This document shows positions 23,808 through 34,262 of a stretch of DNA of 64,000 nucleotides, in pieces. The notes beneath the pieces were generated by a model that was not told where the DNA came from, searched no databases, and worked only from the letters and a program-made list of their open reading frames with translations. A program made the translations under genes and the position numbers. Numbering within the stretch: the first letter of the stretch is position 1; the number at the start of each line of letters is the position of its first letter. Source of the DNA: Hirudo medicinalis (Eukaryota; Annelida; Clitellata; Hirudinida; Hirudinidae); NCBI GenBank assembly GCA_011800805.1, contig MPNW01000419.1, forward strand, positions 28,324 through 92,323, written 5' to 3'.

Positions 23808-26800
23808 TCACCAGGGGAGAGAAGCTGCCAGGGGCCTGCCCAGGTCGATGAGTTCAGTCTCGAGTCTGAAGGGTGGCTTGTCAGGTGTGATGATGCTGAT
23901 TGTGAGGCAAATGGTCAACTTGTCCTGCGAATGTACAGTGAAATGATTTAAAGCAATGAAACAGGATTCATTGTGGGACAACCTAAATTGCTACATTGGG
24001 AAGACAAACATCTATGCATGAATGTGGCACTTCCAGTGCTCAACTGTTTATGTGGCGATTATTTGGAAAGTGCTAAATGGATAAATCACTCCTTACCTTG
24101 AGTCTCTGAAGGTTGCAGAACTTGTACTCAGGAGGGTCAGTCTGAACTTCTAGCACCGGCTGGATGACCTGGTCGACCCTTTCTTTGTGCAGTTCCACCT
24201 GAATTGAGTAGCTCAGGTGGTTGAAGTTGGTGATGATCGGCTTCATGAGGAGGACGTTGGAGAGGTACTTGCTGAAGGACAAGACAACCAGACCCTTGTT
24301 GTCGAGTGGAATGTGTACGTTGCCTGGAATCACTGTGTAAACATGTGATTAAGGAGTAATAATAATAACAATGGTTATTAATTTATAACTGATAAGAATT
24401 TACAAGTTCAAGATGAATTTGTGGAGATGTTTGGTTACAATAAATTGATTAAACAAGGATTATTACTGGTTGGCAAATTGGATTATATGATTTAAAACAA
24501 CTCAACATTAGCACCTTCAAGTTTCAAATACCTTTGTAAAAAGTTCTTTGAGTTATTGTTGTTGTTTAAAATGTACCCAAGTTAAAAATTAAAAAACTGG
24601 AACAACAAATCCATCTACTACCAAAAGAACTTGAAGTATTTAGAGCCATTTTTATATTTGCATTACTATTAAGCCGACATTACTGCTATTACAAAGTTAA
24701 TTACTGTTTACCATGGGCAAACTGCCATAGGTCTCTGTTCCTGGATGCATCCTGTTCTTTCTTGGTGATTTCATCTGAACCATTATAGCTAGTGGAAATT
24801 TATGGTTTGATTACAAATTATAAAGAAAAGGTTAAAAAAGTTAGGCAATGGTAATGGTAATAATAATAATAGTAATAATAATAATAATAACAACGATGAT
24901 GATAATATTAATGATTATGATAATGGCGATGTTATGTTGTAACCAGCTTGCCACAGGATCCCAGAGGCTTCTCTCAGGTTCCTCTAAAGTTATGTCCATC
25001 TGTGGATGCTGAGGGTATTTTTCTTTGTTATAAGGACACCTCTGGAACTTGTACTGCAACTGTCCATAAATCTCGTTCACTTTCACCTGGTAAAATATTG
25101 TCGAGGATTGCTGACAAGCTTGTTGAGAAATGTCGACTTGCAACGCTAAGCATAATGGCACTACATAAATGAAATGAAGTACATATTCATTCTTTCTATT
25201 ATTTCAGAGCTTCAAGAAAAAGGCAAAGAAGTCACACTGGTCTGGGTACCAACCCATGTTGGAATTCCTGGAAATGAGCAAAAGCTGCTATGTCCAAGGA
25301 AACAACCGAGTGCTGGATTCTGGCAACAATCAAGGACGTAAAGAGGATCATCGACCAAAATGTCCTGCAGCAATGGCAGACCAGATGGGAAGACTAAGAA
25401 GAGAAGCACTATAAGCTAGCGGAGGAAAGAGTGTCGGTAAATTAGCAAATTCCAATGTGCCTCAAGGAAGAAGGAGACTTTGATCTCTAAACTCCGTCTT
25501 GGAAAGTGCACTCTGTTTTTTGTTGTTGTTTGTTGTCTTCGTTGTTGTCCTATTCATCAAGTTAATTCATGAAGCTGAGGACATTAACAAATATACTACA
25601 CGCATTTATTTATTCATTTTATCTTGAGGAACAGGAATCCTGAGCAGTTAAAACACACTCAAATGCAAGGAAATACCAAAATATAAGAAAATATTAATGA
25701 CGTTGATAATTATCATTAATTGGTCAATTATTAAAAAGCTGCACAATTTTTAAAAAAATCAATCATTTCCCACTGGAGGTTAATTGCAGCTTAAAATAAA
25801 TGATTATCTTTTCCAACTTAGAAGCAGATAATTTTTAATGTGATTTGACTTCATTCATTCATCTACATCTTCAAATATCATTCAGTTGTTGTGAGGAGGA
25901 GTACAAGCTGGGGAATTGTTAATCATCATAATGATTTGTTTTGTCAGAATAACTTTTAATAATTTGTTTTCTTGAATTTAAAACAAACAGCAGTTTATAA
26001 CTGTGTTGCAGAGAAATGTGGAAATAATTTATTATTGTAATTAAATTGCAGGTCGCTTTAAAGATTATGCCAAGCAAATGGCGCATCGTGAATGAACCGC
26101 ATTAAAAAAACAAATCAGTACCAAATAAAGAGCGAATACATTAACTTCCAGAACATTGTAAACTGGAATCAGCACATCAAAGGACACAACACTGGCAGCA
26201 GCAGTGGACTCAGTGTAAAAAAATGTGTGACCAATGGTAAATCTATACCAAGGTTGTGATGATGATCTGATTGAGGATGATGATGACGATGATGATTTAA
26301 GCAGACGACTTGACTAACGTCGGGGTTATCGAGCACATCCAGGAGGTATTTGTTGAAGAGACCTCTCGGATTGCAGACATTGCTACCCTCCTCGAATGAT
26401 TGTTCACCAAGTATTCTTAATTAATTAGTCAAATAATTATTAATTATTAATAATTAATATAGTAATAAATTAATTAGTTATTAAAAAATTTAATAATTTG
26501 ATAATTAATAATTATTATTATTTATTATTATTTATATATTTATTAATTATTATTATTATTATTATTTTAATTAAATTATTAACAATTCACTTTATTAACA
26601 CCAGCAGATTATGCTTGTTTTTAATTCCTGACTAATTAATTAAAATCAATAAACGTTAAAAATCAGCAATAAAGCAACAACATCCTCTAATTCAAGATGA
26701 TGATGATGATGATGCAAAAGAATAACATTATTACATAATGACGCAATAAAATATGTTAATAATGTTGCAAACTAACTAACAATAAAATAACTGAAAAGAA

Positions 26801-29318
26801 ATAACATATTTTGATGGTTTAAAACTTTTCAACCAACGTGGCATAAATGATGACATAGTTAGGAAGGCTTTTCGAAGGTTTTGTTGGGTAAATCTCTTCA
26901 ACCTGCGAGTGCTCGGTCCTGCAAAATAAATCTTGTGTGAGAGAATGTGTGTGTGTGTGTGTGTGCGCGTGTGTATGTGTGAGTGCATGCGTGAATGCTT
27001 GTAGCTAAACATGTTGCACTCGTCCACCCCAGTTTCTGGTTAACAGTGTTTATTTACTGAGAATAATTGAATTAAAATACAAATTAAAAATGCAATGTTA
27101 GAATACTGTTAGAATGTTTAGCTTCTGCTAAGTTAAAATAATTAATGTTATTATAAAAATAAAAACACCGACATGTTGTCAACAGCAACATCTAAACAAA
27201 AGCAAACATATAAACACAACAATCAGATGGTCAATACCAATCACCCAACGACACGGTAACGGGAGTCCCAAGAAATTTAAAAGCACATTTTCGAGGATAA
27301 GGAAAAGGATATGTCACAAGCTGAGAGTTATAATTAGATGCATAATTAGATTTGTAATGAGTATTTTTAACATTGTTATAATTATTCAGATCCTGTTGCC
27401 TCACAAGTATTTCTCAAACAGCTTATTGTGTATATCTTTGTGAAAAGTCAATAACCTTGAGTTTGGTGATGATAATAATAATAACAATAATAATAAAAAT
27501 AGCAGTAATAATAATAGTAATAACCATAATAATAATAATGCCAGTAATAATAATAGTAATAACAATAATAATAATAATAATGCCAGTAATAATAATAGTA
27601 ATAACAATAATAATAATAATAACAGTAATAATAATAGTAATGATGATGATCATTCCTATTACTGCCATTAATAATGTATTAGACATTTGTACAAGTTTAG
27701 CATCAATGCCATCAATCAGAACATAATTCACACGACGAGGGGGGACACAATTTTAAAATTTAAAATTTAAAATTTAAAATTTCAAATCGTCGACAGACAT
27801 TTCCAAACATTCTTTCAGCGAATGCAATGTCATGTCAAACCACGGAATGAACTGCCAAATGAAATCCTGAACTTAAACACAGTTTCCCGCTTCAAAGCGT
27901 TAACACGTGACTTTGACTTTAACAGTTAACATGTAACATGTACTTGATTGTTGTACTTGCCATTCGGAGTGGCTTGTGTTGTTCTCTGTTGTACGTAAAT
28001 TGTACAGACTTGTACTAGTTGTCTCAGGAACCCTTCAGTTTGTTGAATAAATGGTATAGTGTAGGATAGTGTGGTATAACTATTGGCTTTGTGAATTATT
28101 GAATTTTATTGTAATAATATAGTAATAAGTTATTGTAATAATATAGTAATAAGTTATTGTAATAATATAGTAATAAGTTATTGTAATAATATAGTAATAA
28201 GTTATTGTAATAATANAACATAATAACGTAATAACATAATAACATAATAACAATAATAACAATAATAATAAAAATAGCAGTAATAATAATAGTAATAACC
28301 ATAATAATAATAATGCCAGTAATAATAATAGTAATAACAATATAATAATAATAATAATGCCAGTAATAATAATAGTAATAACAATAATAATAATAATAAC
28401 AGTAATAATAATAGTAACAACCATATTAATAATAATGCCAGTAATAATAATAGTAATAACCATAATAATAATAATGCCAGTAATAATGTGTTCAAGTACA
28501 AAGTGTCACAAGCACATTCACTCGGGCAAGTTAAAGATAAAGTGAATAAATTGAAAACAGAAAAATTTTAAAATTCAAAAACCTCAGTCGATCGTAAAAT
28601 TAAGGAAAAGTGTAAAAAGTAGCAGTTGCAGAGCAAGGAGCGAAAGCTTAGAATGTTCATGTTCGTTTGTGATGCAATATTTAAAATATATTATTTACAT
28701 AACTTATAAAATTAAATAATAGCATGCAGATATAATATTTATTGTATAATGTACAACAACATTGATATTACTAACGTTATAACAATAACTTATATAACAA
28801 CAAAATAAGGCAAAATAATTACAATTGAGAACAAAGGAATAACAAGTAATCAATTATTAATTAATCAATTTGAAGTAATTTATAATTAATTAACTTAACA
28901 AGGAAACAGCGATAAATGAACGACAAAAGGAAACCAAGAGAATTCGACTGACATCTGGCGACACAGATCAACAAGCACCATGAGCATCTTGGGGCACTTG
29001 TTCTGAATCTGAGTCATGCATGACTCGATGCACAGCGACTCCCTGACGTCGTTTCCCTGTCGAAGGTCCCAGGGAACCAAGAAGTGTTTGTGTTCGTAGA
29101 GGAAGCCGTGACCCATGCAATAGAAGATCACTGGAAGGGGTGCAACAACATCATTAACAGATTAACTATTAACTAATAATATTATTACTGTCATTATTAT
29201 CGTCGTCCTCGTCATCATCATCATCATCATCATCATTATCATTGTAGATGACTGGAAGGAATGCAACAATATGATTAGGTGCCTCTGATGCAACACTTAT
29301 ATGGTTTCATACAAATTA

Positions 29319-29354
<36 letters not shown>

Positions 29355-31780
29355 GATACTAATATTATTTATTGTTACAACTATTATTATTATTAATTAT
29401 TATTTATCATCATCATCATCATCACCATTATAATTATCATTTTGGTCATCACACAGAAATTAGGTTCGACAATTACTCATGTCCCGTGCCACTTAACGGC
29501 CGTTAATGTGGCCAAAAATGTTTTTCAAAAAAATGGATCAATTCTGCTCTGTTGAAGGCAATGAAATTTAGAGGAATGTTCACTTGTTTTGAGACGTTGC
29601 TGCGAGTTTTGGTTAAAAGTCAAACTTTTGTTGGATCTTACAATGTCTCATTTCATCTCAAGTAAAGGATTATTTTTTTAATGTTATTTTCTTCGGAACG
29701 TTCGTCAACAATTTTTTGCAGCAAATTGCTAAAATTGTGTAAAAAGTCTCGCACCAACACCATCTTTCGAGTCATTTCGAGTAATGGTTTCATTGCCCGA
29801 ATAATAAAATTTAAAAAGGAAAATAATATCGATTAATTAGCAATTAATAACTTAAAATCAAACTGACCATAGGCATCCTCAGTCACCAGATGGCAAAAGA
29901 AATCGACTGCCCTCTTCATCTCCTCGAGGGTCTGATCCAGGAGGGCGACGACCTTGAAGCCCATCTTCTCGAAGATCTCCTTGGTGTGGTAAAGGTCAAA
30001 TTCCACAGCCGGAAGGACCTGCCCGTAACTCCGGTAAAATGCATTTCCGATCACCAGTGCCACTTTGTCTCCGGCTTCGTGAATATTAATTACATTAATT
30101 TATGATGATGATGATGTTGCATTTTGCATAACTGAGTAACAGGCATTGATCATCAAATGTAATTGCAATATTAATGCGATGAATTTTAACATTTAATAAA
30201 CATTTGATGGTCATTTAATAATCAATAAAAATAATTATAATTATAATTATTCGACAAATAAACCTGTGTATTGGTTCGGTTCAGGATTAACCTCGAGCTT
30301 TGCGACCTTCGACATTGTCTGGATGTTCTCGTTGACCTGAGAATAAACTCTCACCTGGTAACGACCTGCATTCTTCTTGGTGACGTCCTCGATTCTCAAC
30401 TCGTTCCTGTTGGCATCTTCAATCCAAATGATGGACAAGTTTGATTGTTTTTTTATTTAAATTGTTATAGTATTATTTGTTTAATAATTGTAATTAATTA
30501 AATAAATTTTAAAAATATGATATTATCAAAATATTAATTATATTACATTAAGAAACATTATTATTGAATTAATTTAATTAACTAGATTTATTTTCAATCC
30601 ACATGTTCATTAACTTGTCGAGCATCCACCACCACAGAAGAAATCTTAACAACAGGATTAACCAACGACATTAACCAGCAACTACAGCAACTAAAATGAT
30701 TGCCTAACCTAACTAACCATTAACCGACTGTGCCGACCAATTAACAAAGTAGCGGTCGGTAATTTAAACGGAATTAAGTTAAAGAAATTATTTTAAAAGA
30801 GATGCAAATACCACTTAAGAATTATTCAACATTTGTGCTAATTCCGTACTTGGAATGGGCCTGTCATTGTAGAACCACTGGTACTTGAGGGGGTCCACGG
30901 GGTGCTGAGCCTTCACCTTGAAGACCACCGGACCCCCGCATTCGCTCGATTTGTTGGTGGGTTGGAGGATGATTTGGGGTAGTTCTGAGGTTAAGATCAC
31001 TTAGTGAGTCTTATCACAAAGGTGATGTGATGTATCTAACCATTATTGATCAGTTAATATAATCAATAGTATTCAACCAGGTAATTAGTTAACGACGGGG
31101 AAAATGAAATGTGTCTGAAAATACATTTGAAAAAAATGTAACAAGATTCAACGACCACTCTAACAACTCACGGAAAGTTTTGCTCCGAACAAATTCTACA
31201 AAGAAGAACTTAAATTAATAAACCTGATCAAATATTTGATGTAATCAATTAATAATAATAACAATAAGTATTATTATAGCTATAATGAAAAAATTATATT
31301 AATACATTATTATTTATATTGCATTTCCATGTTTGATTTGTTAATCAAATTTTAGGCGATTTAAAAATCATGGTGTCCAAAAAACAATAAGGAATTAACT
31401 ACCAAAATGTGCATTATTACCAAAGCCTCTGATCTGTAGAAGAAAACAAAAACAATCGTTAATTTTCATTGACAAAGACATGTTATTATTATTAGTATTA
31501 TTATTATAAAATTATTATTATAATTACACTATATATTAATTATAATTATAATTAATGTAATTAAGATTATAAACTCTTCAGTTGTTAAAATAAATGATTC
31601 TCATGATTCTTAAAGTGAGTCACATGCTCACCTCTCCGAAGGGGCATCTCGCTGAGATCAACGTAAAAGAACGATGGAATTAAAATAATTTGGCACAAAT
31701 TAATTAATATTTAGATGATAATTAAACATATTTAAGATTATGTTTTAAAAAAATGACATCAAATCATTGCACTGCAATGG

Positions 31781-31812
<32 letters not shown>

Positions 31813-33492
31813 TTGATCATCATTATCACCATCACACCTGAGTTGCTAGGTTGAACTTGAACCTTGCACGACCTTGACATGACCCAAGTCCACTTCCTCG
31901 TTTCATGGAAGTTTTGAACCCTGCAGGTGTACGTGCCGGAGTCTGTTGATCTGCAATGTCGACGATGTTTGTATGTGATGATGAGTTTGTATATGATGAT
32001 GAGTTTGTATGTGATGATGAGTTTGTATGTGATGATGAGTTTGTATATGATGATGAGTTTGTATGTGATGATGAGTTTGTATGTGATGATGAGTTTGTAT
32101 GTGATGATGAGTTTGTGTACGATGATGAGTTTGTCTGTGGGACTACAACGTCAACGATGTTTATATATGATGATGAGTTTGTATATGATGATGATGGTCA
32201 TGATTATTGCCACAGCCAAGGAGACCTAGGAAAAGCAGCTTCCCTTGTCATCGTTCTAATCATTGTTGTGCAAGACAAGTTGTGAGCGAGTGTGTCATGT
32301 CCGAGTAATAAACCATTTGAGTGAGCGTCTGATCTATTGTCTAATCTACACATAACTGCGAGCTATAATAATTATAATGAATATGACGATAATGATGATT
32401 ATGATGATGGTGGTGATGAGATGATGATGATGATGATGATGGTGGTGATGGTGGCGGTGGTGATGATTTCAAGAGAAGATGGATGATGTGTTAAAGTTGA
32501 TTGATCGATCTAGTAAAAAAAAAGAGATGTTAAAATAACAACAAAGCTGAGGATGCAATGAGCCGTCACCTGGCATGTCGGATGAGGAGAGTACCCTGTT
32601 TGTCAGAGCTGACCCGATCCTTGCCTCTGAACCAAACGTACTCCGGGTAAGGAAACCCCGTGGCCTCGCAGTGGATCTCAAGCCTCTTGCCTTCCGAGAT
32701 GCTGATCTCGCTTGTCGGCTGTTTGATTATTTCCAGGGGTTCTGGAGAGATTGATGAGTTGTTTGGAAGTGAATTGAATGATCAGAAGAAGACACATTTA
32801 CCAACGAATTGTTTAAGGATTAATCATAATTAATTAATGAAAAATACAAAATTACAAAACAAAATAAATGCCGATGTTGTCCTTTTTAATTTAAACAGCT
32901 CACCAATTTACTTCAGTAGCCCTAAACAGTTATAATATTGGTATATGAATTGAACTTGATGTTGAAAAGAATTTGCTATCAGCTATTTTATCAATAGTAA
33001 AATTTAAAATTTTAAGATATACATTTAATAATGTCAATGTTTTAGCTGCTACAATTATAACAAATCATGTTTCAAAAGTTACCTGGTTCCTTGAGATATC
33101 TGAGGCAGTCTTCAAATTTCAACTTATCCAGATAGAAGATCAATGTTTCTACACTCATCCCGATGGAGTCAAATTTCTTCAGCAAACTTGTGGAAGGACT
33201 GCCTCCCGAATGAAGGCATCTGGCGCATTTTTCGGTCTCGATAGCGCTGAATAAATCATTAATTGTAGATTAATTTTTATTTATTTCAATTTCACATAAA
33301 ACAAGATTTGAATTTTTAAGAAATGGATTCCTGGGTTGTTTTACTACTCTAGAGTTGATAAAGTAATTCTATTCACTTCAGTTGAAATCTGGTGTTGCTC
33401 GTAATTTCAATTAGCTTTCTCCAGCTCGAATCGAGATCAAGGCGATCGCAGATGGCCTTGAAGATTAGAAAGTCCAAACCCAGGAGGTTCAT
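23808..33492 (-). CDS. MALT1: MALT1 paracaspase (death domain, Ig, Ig, paracaspase, Ig)
   Basis: Exons (minus): 33377-33492 (exon may extend to 33527), 33083-33246, 32570-32741, 31838-31950, 30850-30984, 30264-30416, 29868-30074, 28953-29130, 26838-26918, 26319-26415, 24944-25086, 24712-24788, 24097-24332, 23808-23924. All phases close: 662 residues from the first visible ATG. Death domain: LDSSWRKLIEI with GGSPSTSLLKKF. Ig1 keeps EIHCEATG, VWFRG and SGTYTCRV. Ig2: PLKYQWFYND and AGRYQVRV, lacking the usual Cys pair. Paracaspase: DKVALVIGNAFY, catalytic His in YCMGHGF, catalytic Cys in VLVDLCRQ, then NYVIIYAT|ILGEQSFEE. The last Ig-like domain ends in a short tail without the long vertebrate C-terminus. 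MALT1 cleaves after Arg and works with CARD/BCL10 scaffolds in NF-k B-type signalling in vertebrates. A coding 5' exon upstream of 33527 is possible. Confidence 0.95.
25140..25175 (+). repeat. SINE 3'-end fragment beside a MALT1 exon
   Basis: GCAACGCTAAGCATAATGGC followed by ACTACATAAATGAAATGAAG matches the SINE tail at 13236-13270. It lies about 55 bp from the acceptor of the MALT1 exon at 24944-25086. Confidence 0.5.
25207..25515 (+). mobile_element. LINE RNase H-domain relic
   Basis: Plus-strand translation from 25207 reads KEVTLVWVPTHVGIPGNE, the hallmark end of the RNase H domain of Jockey/I/R1-type LINEs. Frameshifts and stops follow, but downstream patches such as NVLQQWQTRWED and LISKLRLGKCTL still match the ORF2 tail. 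It is a dead fragment in a MALT1 intron, opposite orientation. Confidence 0.75.
26053..26092 (+). repeat. SINE 3'-end fragment
   Basis: GCCAAGCAAATGGCGCATCG followed by TGAATGAA matches the hairpin core end and tail of the SINE family. Confidence 0.45.
26945..26976. repeat. (GT)n microsatellite
   Basis: A GT run with GCGC interruption, starting about 27 bp upstream (minus strand sense) of the acceptor of the MALT1 exon at 26838-26918, where it occupies the region normally holding the polypyrimidine tract and branch point. Confidence 0.9.
27465..27650. repeat. 39-bp AAT-rich minisatellite, block 1
   Basis: Units of about 39 bp of the form CCAGTAATAATAATAGTAAT followed by AACAATAATAATAATAATG. 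Open in several frames by composition only. Confidence 0.9.
27779..27926 (+). mobile_element. LINE ORF2 3'-end relic
   Basis: The plus-strand frame reads VDRHFQTFFQRMQCHVKPRN and then ELPNEILNLNTVSRFKALTR before a stop. This is the usual last segment of a non-LTR retrotransposon polymerase (FF..R....WN.LP.EI...S...FK). It lies between two blocks of the same minisatellite inside a MALT1 intron. Confidence 0.65.
28105..28490. repeat. 24-bp tandem array and minisatellite block 2 with one N
   Basis: 28105-28215 holds about five units of TTATTGTAATAATATAGTAA followed by TAAG. After an N at 28216, 28241-28490 repeats the same 39-bp unit as 27465-27650. The single N probably marks a join of uncertain length. 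Confidence 0.85.
31421..31433 (-). CDS. MALT1: Candidate 13-nt MALT1 microexon
   Basis: TTTTCTTCTACAG|ATCAGAGGCTTTG|GTAATA on the minus strand: good acceptor, GT donor. Alone it would shift the frame, but together with the 20-nt candidate at 31632-31651 it adds 33 nt in frame (11 residues) between the Ig1 and Ig2 exons. Splicing is inferred, not seen. Confidence 0.35.
31632..31651 (-). CDS. MALT1: Candidate 20-nt MALT1 microexon
   Basis: GATCTCAG|CGAGATGCCCCTTCGGAGAG|GTGAGC on the minus strand, with a consensus donor. With the 13-nt candidate it would insert ARCPFGEIRGF between ...PSNS and ELPQII without a stop. Confidence 0.35.
31780..32470. repeat. ATC tract, 18-bp minisatellite and GAT tract in a MALT1 intron
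   Basis: 31780-31812 is (ATC)n. 31966-32190 is about ten units of GATGATGAGTTTGTATGT with variants. 32380-32465 is (GAT)n with GGT. The array starts next to the acceptor of the MALT1 exon at 31838-31950. Confidence 0.9.
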
Positions 33493-33527
33493 TCGAAAGA
33501 TGTTCTCTTGCCACCACTCTGCTCTAA

Positions 33528-34262
33528 CTGTTTATAGGAAGTGAAAAAAATGGGTAAATCCCGCGATTATTGAGATCGTCAAAGTTCCCTCTTTTAAATT
33601 TGGAATATAACATTAATTTGGAAAATAAATAAATAAATACATTTTAAAACATCCCCACACAAAAATAAATATTTTAGAATGCACTGCTACTAAAGAAAGA
33701 CTGGTATTTTTGTTCTAAATTTAATTGATCTAAACATTACTTTTAGTTCAAAAGACAAACGGTACTAAATGTTTTCTATATTTGAATCAAGCAATCAGAT
33801 GATCCATTAAGAAATCATGGAGTTGCTATTGATTGCAAGCAACCTCAGACATGTGACAATTGCGCCAAGTTACGTAACGTAATCTGTTGTCTGCTCGGAT
33901 GAATAAGCCTCTTAAATAATGTTACTCTCTTGAAGATAATGATGCAGTGCACGATATCTAGAGGAACATTTTTGTTTAATCGGATCAGATCGCTTTCTCA
34001 AGTGAAGCGAAAAGATTTCCGGAGTCAAAAGTTCACTGGGAGGTGTGTCGGTTGAGTATAGAGGTTATCATAAACGTGCTTAACTTTCGAGGAGACGTTG
34101 TTGCGGTATGTTTAATGTTTATATATCATTTTTGTCATATTATAATTTCTAATTTAAGAAATAATTTTGTTCTTCTGGGAGTTAAATGACTGAGAGTTAT
34201 TAATAATTTTTTTATCGTTTTTAAAGCCTTAGAGAATCTGAACATTCTCATAGTAATTGAAA
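33528..34262. promoter_or_regulatory. Presumed shared promoter region between MALT1 and the transporter
   Basis: The two genes are transcribed away from each other, 770 bp between first visible ATGs. I see no TATA box I would trust. A noncoding 5' exon of MALT1 may lie here, since the first visible MALT1 coding exon begins with a splice acceptor at 33528. Confidence 0.4.

Noticed and set aside
24774..24788. MALT1 acceptor GGTTCAG|ATGAAA
   Set aside because: Out of phase with the upstream exon; CCACTAG|CTATAA at 24788 fits on both sides.
26834..26918. MALT1 donor at TTG|GTTGAA
   Set aside because: It leaves the next exon out of phase; AC|GTTGGT at 26838 closes the phase and aligns YAT..G...FE with other MALT1 proteins.
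31927..32285. Frames with repeated DDEFVC/MMSLYV units
   Set aside because: Made by an 18-bp minisatellite in a MALT1 intron; no splice or homology support.
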